Below are positions 38,601 through 51,538 of a DNA stretch of 64,000 nt, piece after piece. The translations under genes were made by a program, and so were the position numbers. Position 1 is the first letter of the stretch. Every line of letters begins with the position of its first letter. This stretch comes from Salvator merianae (taxonomy: Eukaryota; Chordata; Lepidosauria; Squamata; Teiidae): positions 132,663,598 to 132,727,597 of the forward strand of contig QVOM02000034.1 in NCBI GenBank assembly GCA_003586115.2. The letters run 5' to 3'. The notes below the pieces were generated by a model. It saw only the letters and a list, made by a program, of their open reading frames with translations. It was not told the origin of the DNA and did not search any database.

Positions 38601-41600
38601 CTGTGACATAAAAAAGGCAAAAGATGAACCCTACAGATACTTGAAGTTTATGTGAGCAAGTGCCCCGATGGACAATATCAGTTCCAAGGGAAACGGCAGG
38701 GTCACATATGGCCTTTCCACCTGATAGCTTCAAATTAAGGTCTACGGTTTCAAAAGTTCTGATACAAACTCACGGGTGTCTGTCCAACTCATTTTCCGCT
38801 GCATGCTTGCGTGTTCATGGCTGAGCCATACTTTCTTATCATTATGAGCTTTCCTAGCAGACCTACAAAAGACTGAAATGTGATTTTGTTGCTATGCTTA
38901 TTCCATAGAAGAAAAGATGCATTGTAGGTAAGATTAATCTAATTAACTTTTGCAGGAGTGCCTTTCCAGGACTAATGTGGCATGACGGATATTATATTGG
39001 ATATGGACTATCTTTAGTGAGCGTTGAAAGCATCACATTATTAGCAATCTGGGATCTTTGGTTTCCACTCAAGTCAAGGGAAAGTATGTTTAGCTCCACA
39101 GCCCAGGGCAGCTCTATTTATGATGCCCTTAGCATGAAATTGGATGGGCAGGCTTTGAAGTGGATAAAGCAGAAAAACACTTTCCTCCAGGAATCCTTAC
39201 TGCTGTGTTAGGAATCTGTCCTGCACAGTTAGCAACCTCACTTGGATTCAGAATATGCAGCACCAGGGGCAGTGTGGATTCAGAGGCATACTGTCTACCC
39301 TAAAACAGAGTTATCCTGACTGAGGCCCGGCCATATCATTATTCCAATAAAGCTCAATGGTTTACTTGAATCTTTATGTTTCTTTCCCCCCAACCTTTAC
39401 ATATTGTTGCTTTTCCAGCTGATTTCCTCCTTGGCATCTTGGATTGACTCCTCTGGTTTTCTCACCCACCCCCAGAGCTTACAATGGATAAACATAAGAT
39501 GCCTGGGCCCATACTGCCAGGCTCCCTAATCATAGTTTGGAGAGTGCATGTACTGATTTTCACCATTTGGTCTGTGTGCTATCCAGCCTGCTCCCAGTTT
39601 AGTTTGATTTGGCAAACTGCCTAAATTGTGAGGCAGTGGCTTTATTCACATCCAAATTGGTACACATTCAGTTTTTCATTTGCTGAAATGTGCCCAAACT
39701 GGACTTCTGGTTCCCACATGAAACCAAAGTTCAGCAACAAGCCATTTCAGAAAGTTGGTCATAAGGGAATATTGCTCCATGTGTCGAGGCCCCAAACTGG
39801 TTTGGGTAGTAGTACATGCTGGGGTGGGGAATATTCCATCACCAAACTTACAAACTCAAGTTGACAAAGCATGATTTTTAAATAATTTTAAAAAATAAAA
39901 TAAAACCAGCAGTACAAAAAGCTGCAACAAAATTTCACAGTTCCACCACTTTCGAGACCTAAACCTTGTAATACCTATCTAACTACTAACAAAATCCCCA
40001 GTTAGATGGCCAAACACTCATCAGTTTCAATACACTAATCAGGAAGGGGGAAAACTTTGGTCTTGCTTTCCCCCTGCAGTTTAACAGTTGCAAACCAGTG
40101 AAATGGTTGGAGCTGAACCAGATTCAGAAAGTTTCCAGACAAACTTAATCCTTTTTAAAATTTCTGTTTCAGTTTGTAGCTCAACTGGCTAAACCAGGGT
40201 GGTTCAAATTGAACTGAACCTTTATTAATGAACTTGTCCCTTCAAAGCCAGGAAGTAATCCACTGTATCAGAAGCAGGATCTGCATAGCACAGTAATGGT
40301 ACTCTCCTCTGTGAGCTATCGAAGGGCATGTGAACTGAATGTCCCTGCATCTGTTGACCAAACATCCTGAAATAAGCATCTGTTCTAGTGCTTCAACAGC
40401 ATTGTTAAATGTGTTGCTGAGATCTGTGCATTTTCCTGGAATGCTTTTGTTGGGCTGAATAACAAGGTCCTGTTTTGGAAGGCACACAAAATGGCTGACT
40501 TTCAAAGCCATTTCATGTGCCTCCTAAAACAGTTCTGTCTAAAAACATCAAAGCTGGGGAACAAAAGTTTTCTGGCTTCAATGTTTCTGCAACCAGGAGT
40601 AGGGAGGAGAGTGTGAGATAGTTTGCTTCCCACTCTACGAATTGGAGCACTTGTTTGCAAACACTCTAGCCTTGTGGCCCCTGCCAGAGAGTGGCTCTCT
40701 GTATTCTGGACATCATCTGTCCAGGAGCAGGAACAATTATATAATTTGTTAGCATTAAGATTTCACAGACAGTATATCATGAATTGGGAAACTGAAGAAA
40801 CAGTGGACGTATATCAGTAGTGGTCCTCTGTAGTTTGGAAATGTATCTGGATAGGAAAACAGTAGAAGCTATATGATGTATCAGTGGAATTATACTTTGT
40901 ACTTCTAGGTGAAAATACCAACCATTAAAAAACAACTACACAATGATTCAAATTTGGTAGGCTGCTTAGTCTCAAGCAAAGTTGTTTTTGAATCAAAATT
41001 CTGCCCTGCAGGTCTTCAGTGGGCCATCCTGGGCTTATTGTGAACTGCCATATGTTGAGCAGCGAAAATGCAAATTTTGAAAGACACTGTCAATTAATTT
41101 TCTTGATAGTGTCATGAATCATCTCTCGCTTCACTCTCCAGAGGAGTTTCAGGTGTCAAATAAATCACAGGGAATCTCTTAGAGTGTAACTATTATTAAC
41201 TCAGTTCCCTAGGCATGGAAAATAGAGTAGCCTTGCAAGATGATTCTGCCTTTTGCCTGTAGCTTTCCTTCCCCCTCCATCTTTTCACAATGCGTTTGAG
41301 ACTCTAAGTGTGCACGTAGGAGCATGCACTGCCCATCATAACTTCCTGGTGTTTTTTTTTTCTTTTTAAAGAGAAAACGTGCTTTGGGAAGGAGCAATTT
41401 AAAAGTGGCATTGGATTCTTGCTTCCTTGATTTTACTACAAATACTTTCTCATAAAACTTGACTCCCATAGGGAGAAAAACAGTATGGATTTGGGGCAGA
41501 GGTACAGCATACGGCTCCCCTTTTCCTACTCTAAATATCCCCCCCAAGCCCTCTTTTTCTTTACAGTTGATATTAGCTGAGGGAACAGTACTATTCACTG

Positions 41601-41609
41601 CCTACCTTT

Positions 41610-42013
41610 TTTTTTTTTTAATTTTAACATATTTAATTGTTCTTGTACTTCAAATATATAAAATTACAGTTTACATTACATTCTTGAATCACTGTTATTA
41701 TCAAATTCCTCCTTCATTAACAGTTTCTTCTAAACTTCATTTTCTTCAACATCCTGTACTCCTTCCTTCTTTTTTCACTGAAACTCTTCTTTCTTTTTTT
41801 TTTACTCTTCAAATCCAGCAGTCACAAGTCCATTATCCATCTCTTGCAGAAAGTCAATAAAGGGTTTCCAGTTCCTGTAAAACCTATCAACTGTCTTAAT
41901 TCTCAAAAGATTTGTCAGTTTGTCCATCTCGGCCAACTCCATCATTTTAACTAACCAATCACCCACCGTTGGTATTATCTCTCCTTTCCACTTCTGAGCA
42001 TATACAATTCTGG
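41610..42013 (-). mobile_element. 5'-truncated L1 insertion with perfect 13-base target duplication
   Basis: On the minus strand the element encodes the C-terminal end of an L1 ORF2, including YAQKWKGEIIPTVGDWL and WKPFIDFLQE, with no stop before its own terminator. It then has a 3' UTR and a poly(A) tail (poly(T) on the plus strand from 41607). ACTGCCTACCTTT flanks it at 41597-41609 and again at 42014-42026, an exact 13-base target duplication. The intact duplication and frame indicate a young insertion. It lies in the 43059-to-38600 intron of TNR, in the same orientation as the gene. Confidence 0.9.
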
Positions 42014-42657
42014 ACTGCCTACCTTTATTATGGCTTGGGCAGTATGGCATCAGGGCAAGGGAATTACAGATAAAATGCAGGCAGTCAATGTAGCATTCTC
42101 CAGATGTTTTTGGACTACAGCTACCATCATCCCTTACAATTGGCCATGCTGGATGGACTAATGGGAGTTGGGCTCTAGAAATGTTTAGAAGCCACCAGGT
42201 TGGTTCCTACCAAAATCTCACCAAAATTAGGAGCATTCTATGGGACTGAGATTCATTATGGTTAGGCTGTATCCAACTTTCCTCTATTACCTGTCTTAAG
42301 ATAGGGAACGTGATGGTCAAATTTAGCACAGAACACCTACTCCAGCCTCCTGATCATTGATCCTTAACTGGATTCTGCAATAACATATGCTAAGTTGCAA
42401 ATTCTGAACTCAATGTATTGCTCTTTGAAAAGAAGCAAGCTCCACCCTGCCAGTTTGCAGTGTTCATTTACTCTGCTATACCTTGCGTTATGCTGCCTAA
42501 AACATGTCAAGAAGGTATCTGTCAATGAACAATAGTAGGGACAAAGAAGATCAGTGTTTTTTGTTTTTTTATTTAAAGAAACGATCAGAACAGGGATGCT
42601 AGGAGTATTGGCTGCTATTGTTCAAGAAACAATAGACACCAATAATTTTTGGCCAGC

Positions 42658-42870
42658 AAGAACATAAGAGGAGTCCTGCTGGATCTGGCCACAGTCCATC
42701 TAGTCCAGCATTCTGTCTCACATAGCGTCCCACCAATGGCTTCTGGGCATTCTCAAGCAGAAGACAAAGGAGAAACCTTCACCTGCTCTTGAATCCCTGC
42801 AAGTGGCCTTTAGAGGTATCCTGTCTATCTCTCTACCCTGGAGGCATCCATTCCAGTAGCCAATAAGATC
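42658..42870 (-). mobile_element. CR1-type LINE 3' fragment, minus strand
   Basis: It starts AAGAACATAAGAGGAGTCC and continues through the CTGGATCTGGCC and CATCTAGTCCAGCATTCTG words. The same 3'-terminal region is seen at 54151 (same orientation) and 26090-26545 (opposite orientation). Only about 210 bases remain. Confidence 0.85.
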
Positions 42871-43058
42871 ATAAGAAAAAAGTGAAAGATGTGGACCTCT
42901 GCAGTTTCAAATGATTCCATACTTTTTAGCTTTTGTTTTAAGGAAGCTATGTGTACACAGATACCTTTGGGTACCTTATAGAAATCTTAATGTATGAATT
43001 AAATAGCTTTCTGAAGTTTTAAGAGCCTCCCATACACTGGTCTTATTTGCACACTTAC

Positions 43059-43210
43059 AATCCATCCACCACCGTCAGTGATCATATCGCAGTAGACTTG
43101 CACTCTCTGGCTGAGATCTCCATTAAGATAGATGGTATAAACACCACTCATTGTGTCACCATTCATCAAATGCTGGGCACAATCCTGAGGGTTCATAAAC
43201 ACACGACCTC
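43059..43210 (-). CDS. TNR: TNR exon: start of the fibrinogen-like domain
   Basis: The exon is 152 bases: 2 bases finishing a Gly codon and 50 codons from [10 protein letters not shown] to DGGGWI. It includes the first cysteine of the fibrinogen-related fold (QDCAQ), the GVYTIYLNG segment, the second cysteine (VYCDM) and the family signature DGGGWI. The acceptor is TTTTGCAG. The donor GTAAGTG falls after the Ile codon (phase 0), and the next exon opens with Val-Phe to complete WIVFQRR. The C-terminal globe of tenascins binds cell-surface and matrix partners (family knowledge). Confidence 0.97.
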
Positions 43211-44339
43211 CTGCAAAATGAGGGCAGAAATGTATCAGAAAGAAAATCACACTTCTGATTACAAATCATAACAGTAGGCACATTTGTTCACAATAAACTA
43301 AGACCTTGACAGGAATGTCAGTGAGTAAGTTCACTGGTAAGAGAATAAATGATGTTGGTTTTTGTGTGATTGAATTGACTGAGTTCTGATGGCTGGGTTG
43401 TTGGTCTTAGAGATATGGTTAATGCTTGGTATTACATGAGGAAAAAAGGGATGAGTCTAATTCAATTAAGCTAAATTTCAATTAATTTTTTAGATATTCA
43501 CTGAAAACATTTCCACTAGAACACGCATTTCCATTCAAATGGAGTTCCATTCACATGGGCGGATATTTCCCTGTTCTGTTCAAACATGTAAACTGCATGA
43601 AAATATTTTGCTACTTCATTACCATAAAACAGCTGTACATAGGCAGGCTGACCATGAATACAGCTGTGTCTCTCAGAACTGGGAGCAAACCACTGAAGTG
43701 CATTTCAATACAGGTTGCGCCTTTGAATACAACTGGGAAATGTCAGTCCATACAAATGGAATTTTGTTTTTTAAAAATGGAAACAATCAATGTATCTTTT
43801 TTTTTTAAAAAGAAAACACTCTCCCATCACTATAGGAAAAGATTCAAGACTGCAGTGGAATTTCAGGTAAACAAGACTAAGGCTGCATCTACATATTCTA
43901 TTCTTCATGGCTGGGTGGCAGCAGCTGTTGTGAAAATCACCAAGGCAGTGAAAAAGACCTTCTCACACTTGCACACTGGCCTGAAACTCTTCAGTAGGTG
44001 GAACAACTGCAGAAGCATTGTTTCCTTACTGGTCATGCTTGTAAGGGAATGGAAATGGATCTGTAAGTAAGGCTACTTGGCCCAATCTTCCAGGTTTTCC
44101 TTTGGTATTGGGTGGAGGTGACTGATAGGAGTAGTTTAATCTGCTTGATGGTTAGGTCACCCTAGCAGCCTTTGGAGTAGAAAGACAGCGCATCTGTACA
44201 CTAGCATGTGCCCCACCATGGTTAACCAGAGTTCGGCTGAAGAGCATGGATGGTGCATAATTTATCCAAGCTGGCTATGGCCCTCAAGGAGGGTCTTTAC
44301 CTTATCTTTTAAAGCTGAAATCTTTTGAATGCAAATCAC

Positions 44340-44802
44340 GGGCCTTTTTGCACTTGCTGCCTAGAGAGCATGCACATGCTCACTAGGCAAGCGTGTTTGC
44401 ACTTTGTGGCAGCCCATGCAATCGGGAGCAGTCTCCAGCTGCTCCTGATTGTTTGTAGCTGTGGAGCACTAAATTGTGTTCCACAACTTGACTAGGAGTA
44501 GCTAGCCTGCTCCCAGTAAGGTGCATTCACACCCACTACCGGGTGCAAACACACAGCCACACGGTGTGTGATGGCACTTGCATGATTGCGCGAGTGTGCC
44601 TGCACGATCCACAGCATTGTTGGTCATCATGGCAGGGACTGGATGCTTCCTGGATGCTGTCATGGCAAAGATTGGGAGCAGGACACCACCATTTGCAGTG
44701 TGAATGCTGGTATCCTGCTGTATCCTGCTGATGTTCTGTTTTAGGGCCCCACAGTACAGACACTGTCTGCACTGTGGGGTTAATTTCACACGAGATAGGC
44801 CC
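44340..44802. mobile_element. TIR element with GGGCCT ends, copy A
   Basis: The left end GGGCCTTTTTGCACTTGC and the complement of the right end GGGCCTATCTCGTGTG define a block of about 460 bases. Internally it shares stretches with 62452-62886 in the same orientation: CTAAATTG followed by a CCACA-CTTGACT-GGAG block, and a GGGTGC-rich section. The GGGCC(C)TTT-type terminus resembles Harbinger elements. No clear target duplication. It lies in a TNR intron. Confidence 0.55.
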
Positions 44803-46467
44803 TCTGTCTCTAACAGTGAGTTGTCCTTTCCTATATTCAGGGGAAGTATCTAATGCATGACAGGTTCACTCATGCTAAACTGGGTTACCAGTTTATTTAG
44901 AGTGGTATTATGTCCTGTGCCCCAGTTTTGTAAGATCTTTTTATTATTGCAAGGTTCCGGGGGTTAAATGCAGGCCATATGCATATACTCTTTCATTAAG
45001 TTGTAACCCCTGAACTTACCAGCCTTCCCCTTCTCTCCCCCTTGTATTATAGTAGTCATACCTTGGTGAACAGAAAAAGGCATAGGCAGGACAGAATGGA
45101 GACAAATTCCATCCCATTAAGTATTTTAGATACTGGATTACTTGTAAGAAGACGACTGGAATTGGAAATGAGCAAAAAAAGAGAATCTGGTGTGCTTTAA
45201 AGACATACACTTTTATGGGCCATAAAGGCCATGTTCAGTTCATCAGCCAAATGAAGAATTTCAGAAGGGGAACCCACCCATGATATCACATGCCAAAACA
45301 CATCGGTTGGTTCTTAAAGTAATGTACGATTTGTTGTGGCTTTAATAAAAGGATACCAACTACCTTCTGGTGTGAGTCTTTTCACACAATCTCTTTTTTT
45401 ATTATTTCCTGTCTTTAACATCTGTCCTACTAAGGGACTTCTTTCAATATAACAACTAAGCCACTTGCGAAATTCGCTTCCTGGTGCCCCATAGGGATTA
45501 CATATTTCAATTTATAACTGTACCCTTTCAACTCTAAACACATCCTGGAAGAGCTGGGCAACATTAATAATAATGTTTCCTTTGAGTTGCTTGTATCACA
45601 ATTCCCCTAGAACCTATGCATACAACAACAAAAGACAGCTATTAACATGATTGGAGGAATGAAAGTGCCTTTTCTGTCTCCTGTCAACATAAGCAAGTGC
45701 AACACATTCAGGAGACAATTGGGGATTTCCCCCTTTGTTAATCACACCTTATTGTTCTGTAAAGGATTAGATGAGATAAGTGCCTTGGTTTTTATTCTTC
45801 TTTGGGACAGACTGCTGGGTGCATTAATGACTTTTTAAATTCTTCTATTTGGGGTCCCATGCAACTTTTTTCTTTATAAGAATCAGCTCTGAAGAAGCAG
45901 GAATCTAGACTGGAATATACAAAGAAGGGTCCTCCACCTTTCTCCAATACTGTGGAAAGTCATCTTGGTTGTTTTCGCTTTCATATTTGCTGGGATTTTT
46001 TATTGGAAATAGTAATATTGGAATAGTGGTAGGGCAGAAGATTATTTTATGTTACAGAATAATACAAGGGAAAAAGGTTAATATATGTATGTGCTAAGGT
46101 CCAAATCTTGTCCAAATGCCCTTGATGCTGTATTTTAATCCCAAGTTTAGAATTCAAACCTGCCTTTAAGGATGTATCTGCTCAGTAGCAGCTGGTGTGG
46201 GTGAATGCAGGAGGAAGTTCTTGCTGTCACCATGGGCTGGTTTGTGGGCTTCCTTTGAAAGCTGGTAGCAGCAAATCTTCTTTTGATCTGATCTGAAAGA
46301 TTTAGCAGTGCTACTTGGCAACAGGAGGAACTTCCACCTGCACTTTACAGCTTAGAATGGTAGAATTTTACTATTTTAAGCTGGAAGAGACCCAGTCGTG
46401 TGGTGGCCATCCACACTGTGAGACTGGAACAGCCCTGTAGCATATCAGTGCAAACAGGCCCCAAGTA
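44803..46467 (-). other. TNR: TNR intron sequence without a defined element, and a lone TIR-like terminus
   Basis: Most of this part of the large TNR intron is featureless. At 46450-46462 the complement reads GGGGCCTGTTTGCACTG, matching the terminus of the GGGCCT-ended elements at 44340 and 62452. Its partner end is not evident, and the Tc1 element begins five bases further on. Confidence 0.5.
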
Positions 46468-47591
46468 TGGTACTGTGCAAAAGTTTTAGGCAGGTGTGGA
46501 AAAACTGCGGCAAAGGAGGAATGCTTTCAAAAATAGAAGTGTCAATAGTTTACATTTATCAAGTAACCAGACGGGTAACATTGAGGATCGTAGATACAGT
46601 GGTCGGCCAAGGAACCTTAGTGCAGCAGACACATCATGCTTACTTCCCTTCGAAATTGAAAGATGTCCAGCAGTGCCATCAGCTCAAAACTAGCAGAAAC
46701 CAGTGGGGCCCAGGTACACCCATCTATTGTTCGGAGAAGTCTGGCCAGAAGTGGTCTTCATGGAATAATTGCGGCCCAAAAGCCATACCTTTGATGTGGA
46801 AACAAGGCCAAGAGACTCAACTATGCATGAAAAATAGGAACTGGTGTGCAGAAAAATGGCAGCAGGTGCTCTGGACTGATGAGTCAAAATTTGAAATATT
46901 TAACTGTAACAGAAGGCAGGTTTGCTGAAGGACTGGAGAGTGGTAGAATAATGAATGTCTGCAGGCAACAATGAAGCAAGGTGGAGGTTCCTTGCAAGTT
47001 TGGAGCTGCATTTCAGCAAATGGAGTTGGGGATTTGGTCAGGATTAATGGTGTCCACAATGCTGAGAAATACAGGCAGATACTTATTCATCATGCAATAC
47101 CATCAGGGAGGTGTCTGATTGGCTCCAAATTTATTCTGCAGCAGGGCAACAACCCAAACATACAACCAACATACAGGGCAACAACCCAAACATACAATCT
47201 TCAGCATAAAGGAGTCCTGGAAGTGAGGATATGTCCCCCACAGAGCCCTGATCTCAACATCGAGTCTGTCTGGGATTACATGAAGAGACAGAAGGATCTG
47301 AGCAAGCCTGCATTCATAGAAGATCTCTGGATAGTTCTCCAAAATGTTTGGAACAACCTTTCTGCCACCTTCCTTCAAAAACTGTGTGCAAGTATATGTA
47401 GAAGAATCGATGCTATTCTGAAGGCAAAGGGTGGTCACATCAAATATTGATTTGATTTAGATTTCTCTTTTGTTTATTCACTTTGCATTTTGTTAATTGA
47501 TAAAAATAAACTATTAACGCTTCTATTTTTGAAAGCATTCTTCCTTTGCAGCATTTTTTCCACACCTGCCTAAAACGTTTGCCCGGTACTG
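46468..47591 (+). mobile_element. Tc1-like (Tc1/mariner) DNA transposon, defective
   Basis: Terminal inverted repeats of about 70 bases are visible: the left end reads TGGTACTGTGCAAAAG then TTTTAGGCAGGTGTGG, and the complement of the right end reads CAGTACCGGGCAAACG then TTTTAGGCAGGTGTGG. The element is flanked by TA on both sides, the Tc1/mariner target. The length of 1124 bases fits one transposase gene plus ends. The transposase is broken (separate entry). Confidence 0.92.
46496..47450 (+). pseudogene. Tc1-like transposase pseudogene
   Basis: Fragments in more than one frame reconstruct a Tc1-family transposase. The N-terminal part has RRYSGRPR, the AT-hook-like GRPR motif between the paired helix-turn-helix halves. 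Next comes VLWTDESKFEIF with the first catalytic Asp. The C-terminal part has PPQSPDLNIESVWDYMKR with the third catalytic Glu and a loss of one residue before it. The second catalytic Asp region reads LQQGNNPNIQ, with Asn where Asp is expected. A 32-base tandem duplication follows there, and a TGA ends one frame at 46926-46928. It cannot be active. Confidence 0.9.
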
Positions 47592-48886
47592 TATAATATA
47601 TGGGGGCAGTGGTGGATATAATTTTGAAGTGGCCGTATATCTAATGCCTTTGGAATTAAATGGACTAGGATTTGTAGATCAGAGAATGTAAATTTGTGAT
47701 TGGGACAGGATTCCAAATAGGGAGGCTTTTCCTCAGTTATAGCTCAGTCATGCTGGTATCACAATGAATCAGCAACCTGATATGCTCCATTATGAATGAG
47801 CCATTTAGAGATGCTCACTTAATGAAAAACTTGCGCATTTCTTCCCCCACCCCCCCGATACTAAAATGTGATTAAAAAGACATGTGCTTCAGAGCATGAC
47901 AGTCCTTAACTCAGGTGTATCCTGGAATATTGAACACAAGCTGCCTGCCTTGTACCCAAATGGCATGCAATGCTGTGCATCTATCTGGGGAAATGGTGTT
48001 GTAGGTGGGGATGCAACATTTGACAAGTTGTTTCCCTCTGAGCTCAAAAGTTTGGTGAGAAACGTATTTGTGGCATTCCCAAATAATCCTGGGTTATCGA
48101 GAAGATATCACAAAACATTGCTATTATGGGAAATCCGGCAATGATGCTGGGTTTCCTGTAATAGCAATTGCTTAGCACCCTCTGTCAGCTCCTTGTGTTA
48201 TTGGCTGCATCTGAAAACCTGTAACTATTTCATAATTGTACCTGATTAGCCAGACGTGATCACCACTCTCCCAATATAGTCCTGGAATATCAAACGATAT
48301 CCCAGATTTAAGCGTTGTTGTGGAAAATTGCATCACTGTCTGGATTGTTCCCATGAGAACAGTGCAAGGACATGGTTGAGAAAGGAGGTGGGAGCAGCAG
48401 CTATCCAGAAATCCTTAGTTGTTTTGGGAAAAGGGGCGGTGGTGGGCTTATTTATGCTTTTGTTGACAGCACCAAGTAGAAAAGAGTGAAGAAAAAGCAG
48501 ACAATTTGGTGGTTGTGTTTGTGTCTCTGGCTGCCTTCATTATGAATCAGTGAAGCCACTGAAGGTGTGTTTTTCTCTCCAACAACCACACCTAGGGAGC
48601 TTCCTCCAATGAGCAGAGCAAGCTGTGAGCAATGTAGCTCTGCACTGTTGCTCTGCACTTGCAAGGAGGTGAGTGCAGAGTGTTTATTTTTTGCCTCCTT
48701 CACTTTCTTGCTTTCCCCACTTGCCAAAATTTCCGTCAACTGTGGCTGCAATGTCCCTGCTTTCCTAGCAGATCTGCTGGGCATTGCAGATGAGGTGAGG
48801 GGCTCCCTCCTGCAGGCAAGTGGCTCTCCTGATATAGTAGACACCCAAGAAGTGTCAGAGTGCGCATTTCTTTGTGCGGAAGACTG

Positions 48887-49519
48887 ATGAGTCGTTCCCG
48901 TGAAGTAGAAAAATAAACTCTGTGAGTAGCAGAGTTGACTACAAAGCTCAGTCTTTATTGTTGCTTAGTTCCATAGTAAAAATAGCTAAGTAGGATAAAA
49001 TACAGTTGCACTGCACATTATGGTAGCAGTATTAGAATATCTTCAGTAAAGTAAAATCAGGAAACATGGTTACAAGAGTTGCATTCATTGTCACATAGTC
49101 ACACATAATAATCAGCTCATAATGAATGAATGAATGAATATAGCATCCATCTATAAAGAACTCATACAGCATCACATCACTGTTATTGTAATACATTGTT
49201 ATTGAATAGATAAGCTCTCAGCTAAGGTTCTCACGGATAGGAAATACTGTTATCTGTAACACACTAGCCATAACAAATCTATGAAGCTGGATGTTGACTT
49301 ACTTCAGTAACTTTCCATTCAGCATAAACAAAATAACCATAGTACAGGAAACTGGAAATTGTTAAGACTAGAGAATACTGGCATTAGCTTATGGCTAATA
49401 TAGAATCAATATTCTGACAAGAAGCTGCAGCTAGCAAATGACATGACAAAGCCCCCTTCACTGGCCAGCATCCTGACTTTCCTCTACCAGCTCTGCTAGG
49501 AAACCTGGGACATCACAGC
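48887..49519 (-). repeat. Possible solo LTR-like segment (weak)
   Basis: On the minus strand the segment starts TGTGATGTCCCAGG and near the other end has an AATAAA followed by GACTGAGCTTTGTAG and a T-rich stretch, with TCATCA at the very end. That order (TG start, poly(A) signal, CA end) is what a retroelement LTR looks like. No coding or primer-binding part is present and no target duplication is clear. Confidence 0.25.
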
Positions 49520-51111
49520 CACAGTTGACCAAGGTTACGTCAGGCAGGGACAGGCTAGGAGGTGAGTGCCAAGAGACAACGCAGAACTACTCTGCTCACA
49601 ACTCGCTCTCCTTGGAGGCAGCTCCCAGGATGTGTGCCACTCAAGAGAGAAAGGAAACATGTGGTTGCTCTAGAGAAAGCTGCACCTTTGATGATACCCA
49701 TAAACAATAAGTTCATTTATTTATTTTGTTTGGCAGTTGGCTTATTTGATTTCTAAGCATCCGTAAACATCAAGTTGTCTGATTGGAAGGGGGTCTTCAA
49801 GCACATACAGTGAATATTATATTTTCTGGCCAATCAGGAGCAATGGGAGTGAATACAGGATGACCAATCCTACACAAGTAAACATGGAAGAGGACTGGAC
49901 ATGAAGAAAGAAACTCTTGGGGGAAGAGCCTCTGTCACGTCACTGGGCTATGTGAAGTGTGAAAACCTGTAATATTAATGTAATGTGTGGGCAAAGTGTT
50001 ATAATCTCAAAAGGGTTTTAATCCAGAGTTCCCAAAAATCACGCAATAAGTAAGTCATGTCTGGATGTAACCAATGTTCCTGTTGCAAATACCCGAATGA
50101 TTGCTGAGAGCTGGGGAAAAAAACCCAAAGGGAAGTAGGCAGGCTCTTGGCTAGCATATGGATAACAATAATACAAGGAATTGGCAGATGGAAGTAACAG
50201 CCTGGGATTGTCTCCTGCCATGTGGCAGGAGTGGCAAGAGGCAATTGCAGGATCTAAAGAAGATCCCACAACTGCCTCCTGCTGTCTGGAAGCACCTTGA
50301 GTATGGAACCAACAGTGGTTGTCCAAATAGCAACATACTGAACCACTTTAGGAACCAATCAGGCCAGGCTAGTGGGAGACCTCCCAGAGGACAAGCATTC
50401 TGATTGGCTATTGTTGTCCCACAGGTCTCAGGAGGCCAGTTACTCTAAACAGAGAAGATAATTATCTCACTGTAAATCAAGAGGTACTTTTAGATACCTA
50501 TTGTGCTTTAAACCAGAAGGTTGTCTCTGTGTTTTATCAATGTAAAAACCTTGATTTGATTTTCATCCCTTGCAACATACCCATCCTAATCCTTTACAGT
50601 AACTGAAGTGGAAGGGAGAATAATAGAGCAGCTACTGATTTATAGTTATAGGAGATATGCGGGGTTTGTGGCTATTGACAGCTGCTGTTCTTAACTGACA
50701 GCCTTTTCAAAAGCCTATTCATGTGCTCCAAGGAGGAATATATCAACAGAGGGTTCAAAGGCATCTCTTTTAGGCAACTAGATATAAGCACCAAGGGAGT
50801 GATTTGAGCACTACATGACTGGGCAGCTCCTGTCTGTTTCTCTTTATTGCCTCCTTTGAACAACTTAGGTATGAACATAATTGGATTCGATCAGTTTGGA
50901 GCATTCTTTTCTAAATAAGCAATTCCATACTGTGTATCTGCTTGTGCTGCCTATATTCTTAATGTGCTTACAGGAGAGCATTCTCCAATGTGAGATTCCT
51001 TTTGTAAATACCTGTTTTTTCTAAATGTACTATGAAGCTGATTGCTATGATTTGTGGCATAAAGCAATCTAACATTCTTACACAAGACAACTGTGCAGAA
51101 TGTGGATTCTG

Positions 51112-51538
51112 AGGGCCTTTCGACAGGGCCCCTCAATCTGGATTAATCTAGTGAAGATCTATGAGGCCATGTCCCTTGCTGGTCTGCTCTGTCTGCATGG
51201 AACAGAGTGTGATTTGGATTAAGCAGGACTCCCAGTGGACCAGCAGGCCTGATCCAGAACATGGGAGGCATGAAGATGTATTTTGGACTACTGGAGGATG
51301 CCTTTCAGCAGCATGCCATAGCACAGCACTGATAAGGTTCCTAGTCTCTGGAGGCATGAGGGTGTGATCACGAATCTCACATGAGCTTTGCAGTTGTGGC
51401 ATGCCCTAATCTGGATCAGCGCTGTCAATGCTGACAGTGCTGATCCTGCCCGCATCTCCCCGTGATCTGGATCAATGGGCCAAGCTAATCAGGACCCACT
51501 GATCTGGATCTGAAGCAGGTAAGTGCAGAAAGGGCCTT
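51112..51538. mobile_element. Possible Harbinger-like TIR element with GGGCCTTTC ends
   Basis: The left end GGGCCTTTCGACAGGG and the complement of the right end GGCCCTTTCTGCACTT are similar inverted termini about 425 bases apart. The interior repeats the word GATCTGGAT/CTGATCC many times. The target duplication is not clear, so boundaries are approximate. Confidence 0.5.

Noticed and set aside
43555..44070. 171-residue plus-strand open frame
   Set aside because: No similarity to a known family, low-complexity Lys/Phe stretch in the middle, no splice or promoter context, and it sits in a TNR intron on the opposite strand.
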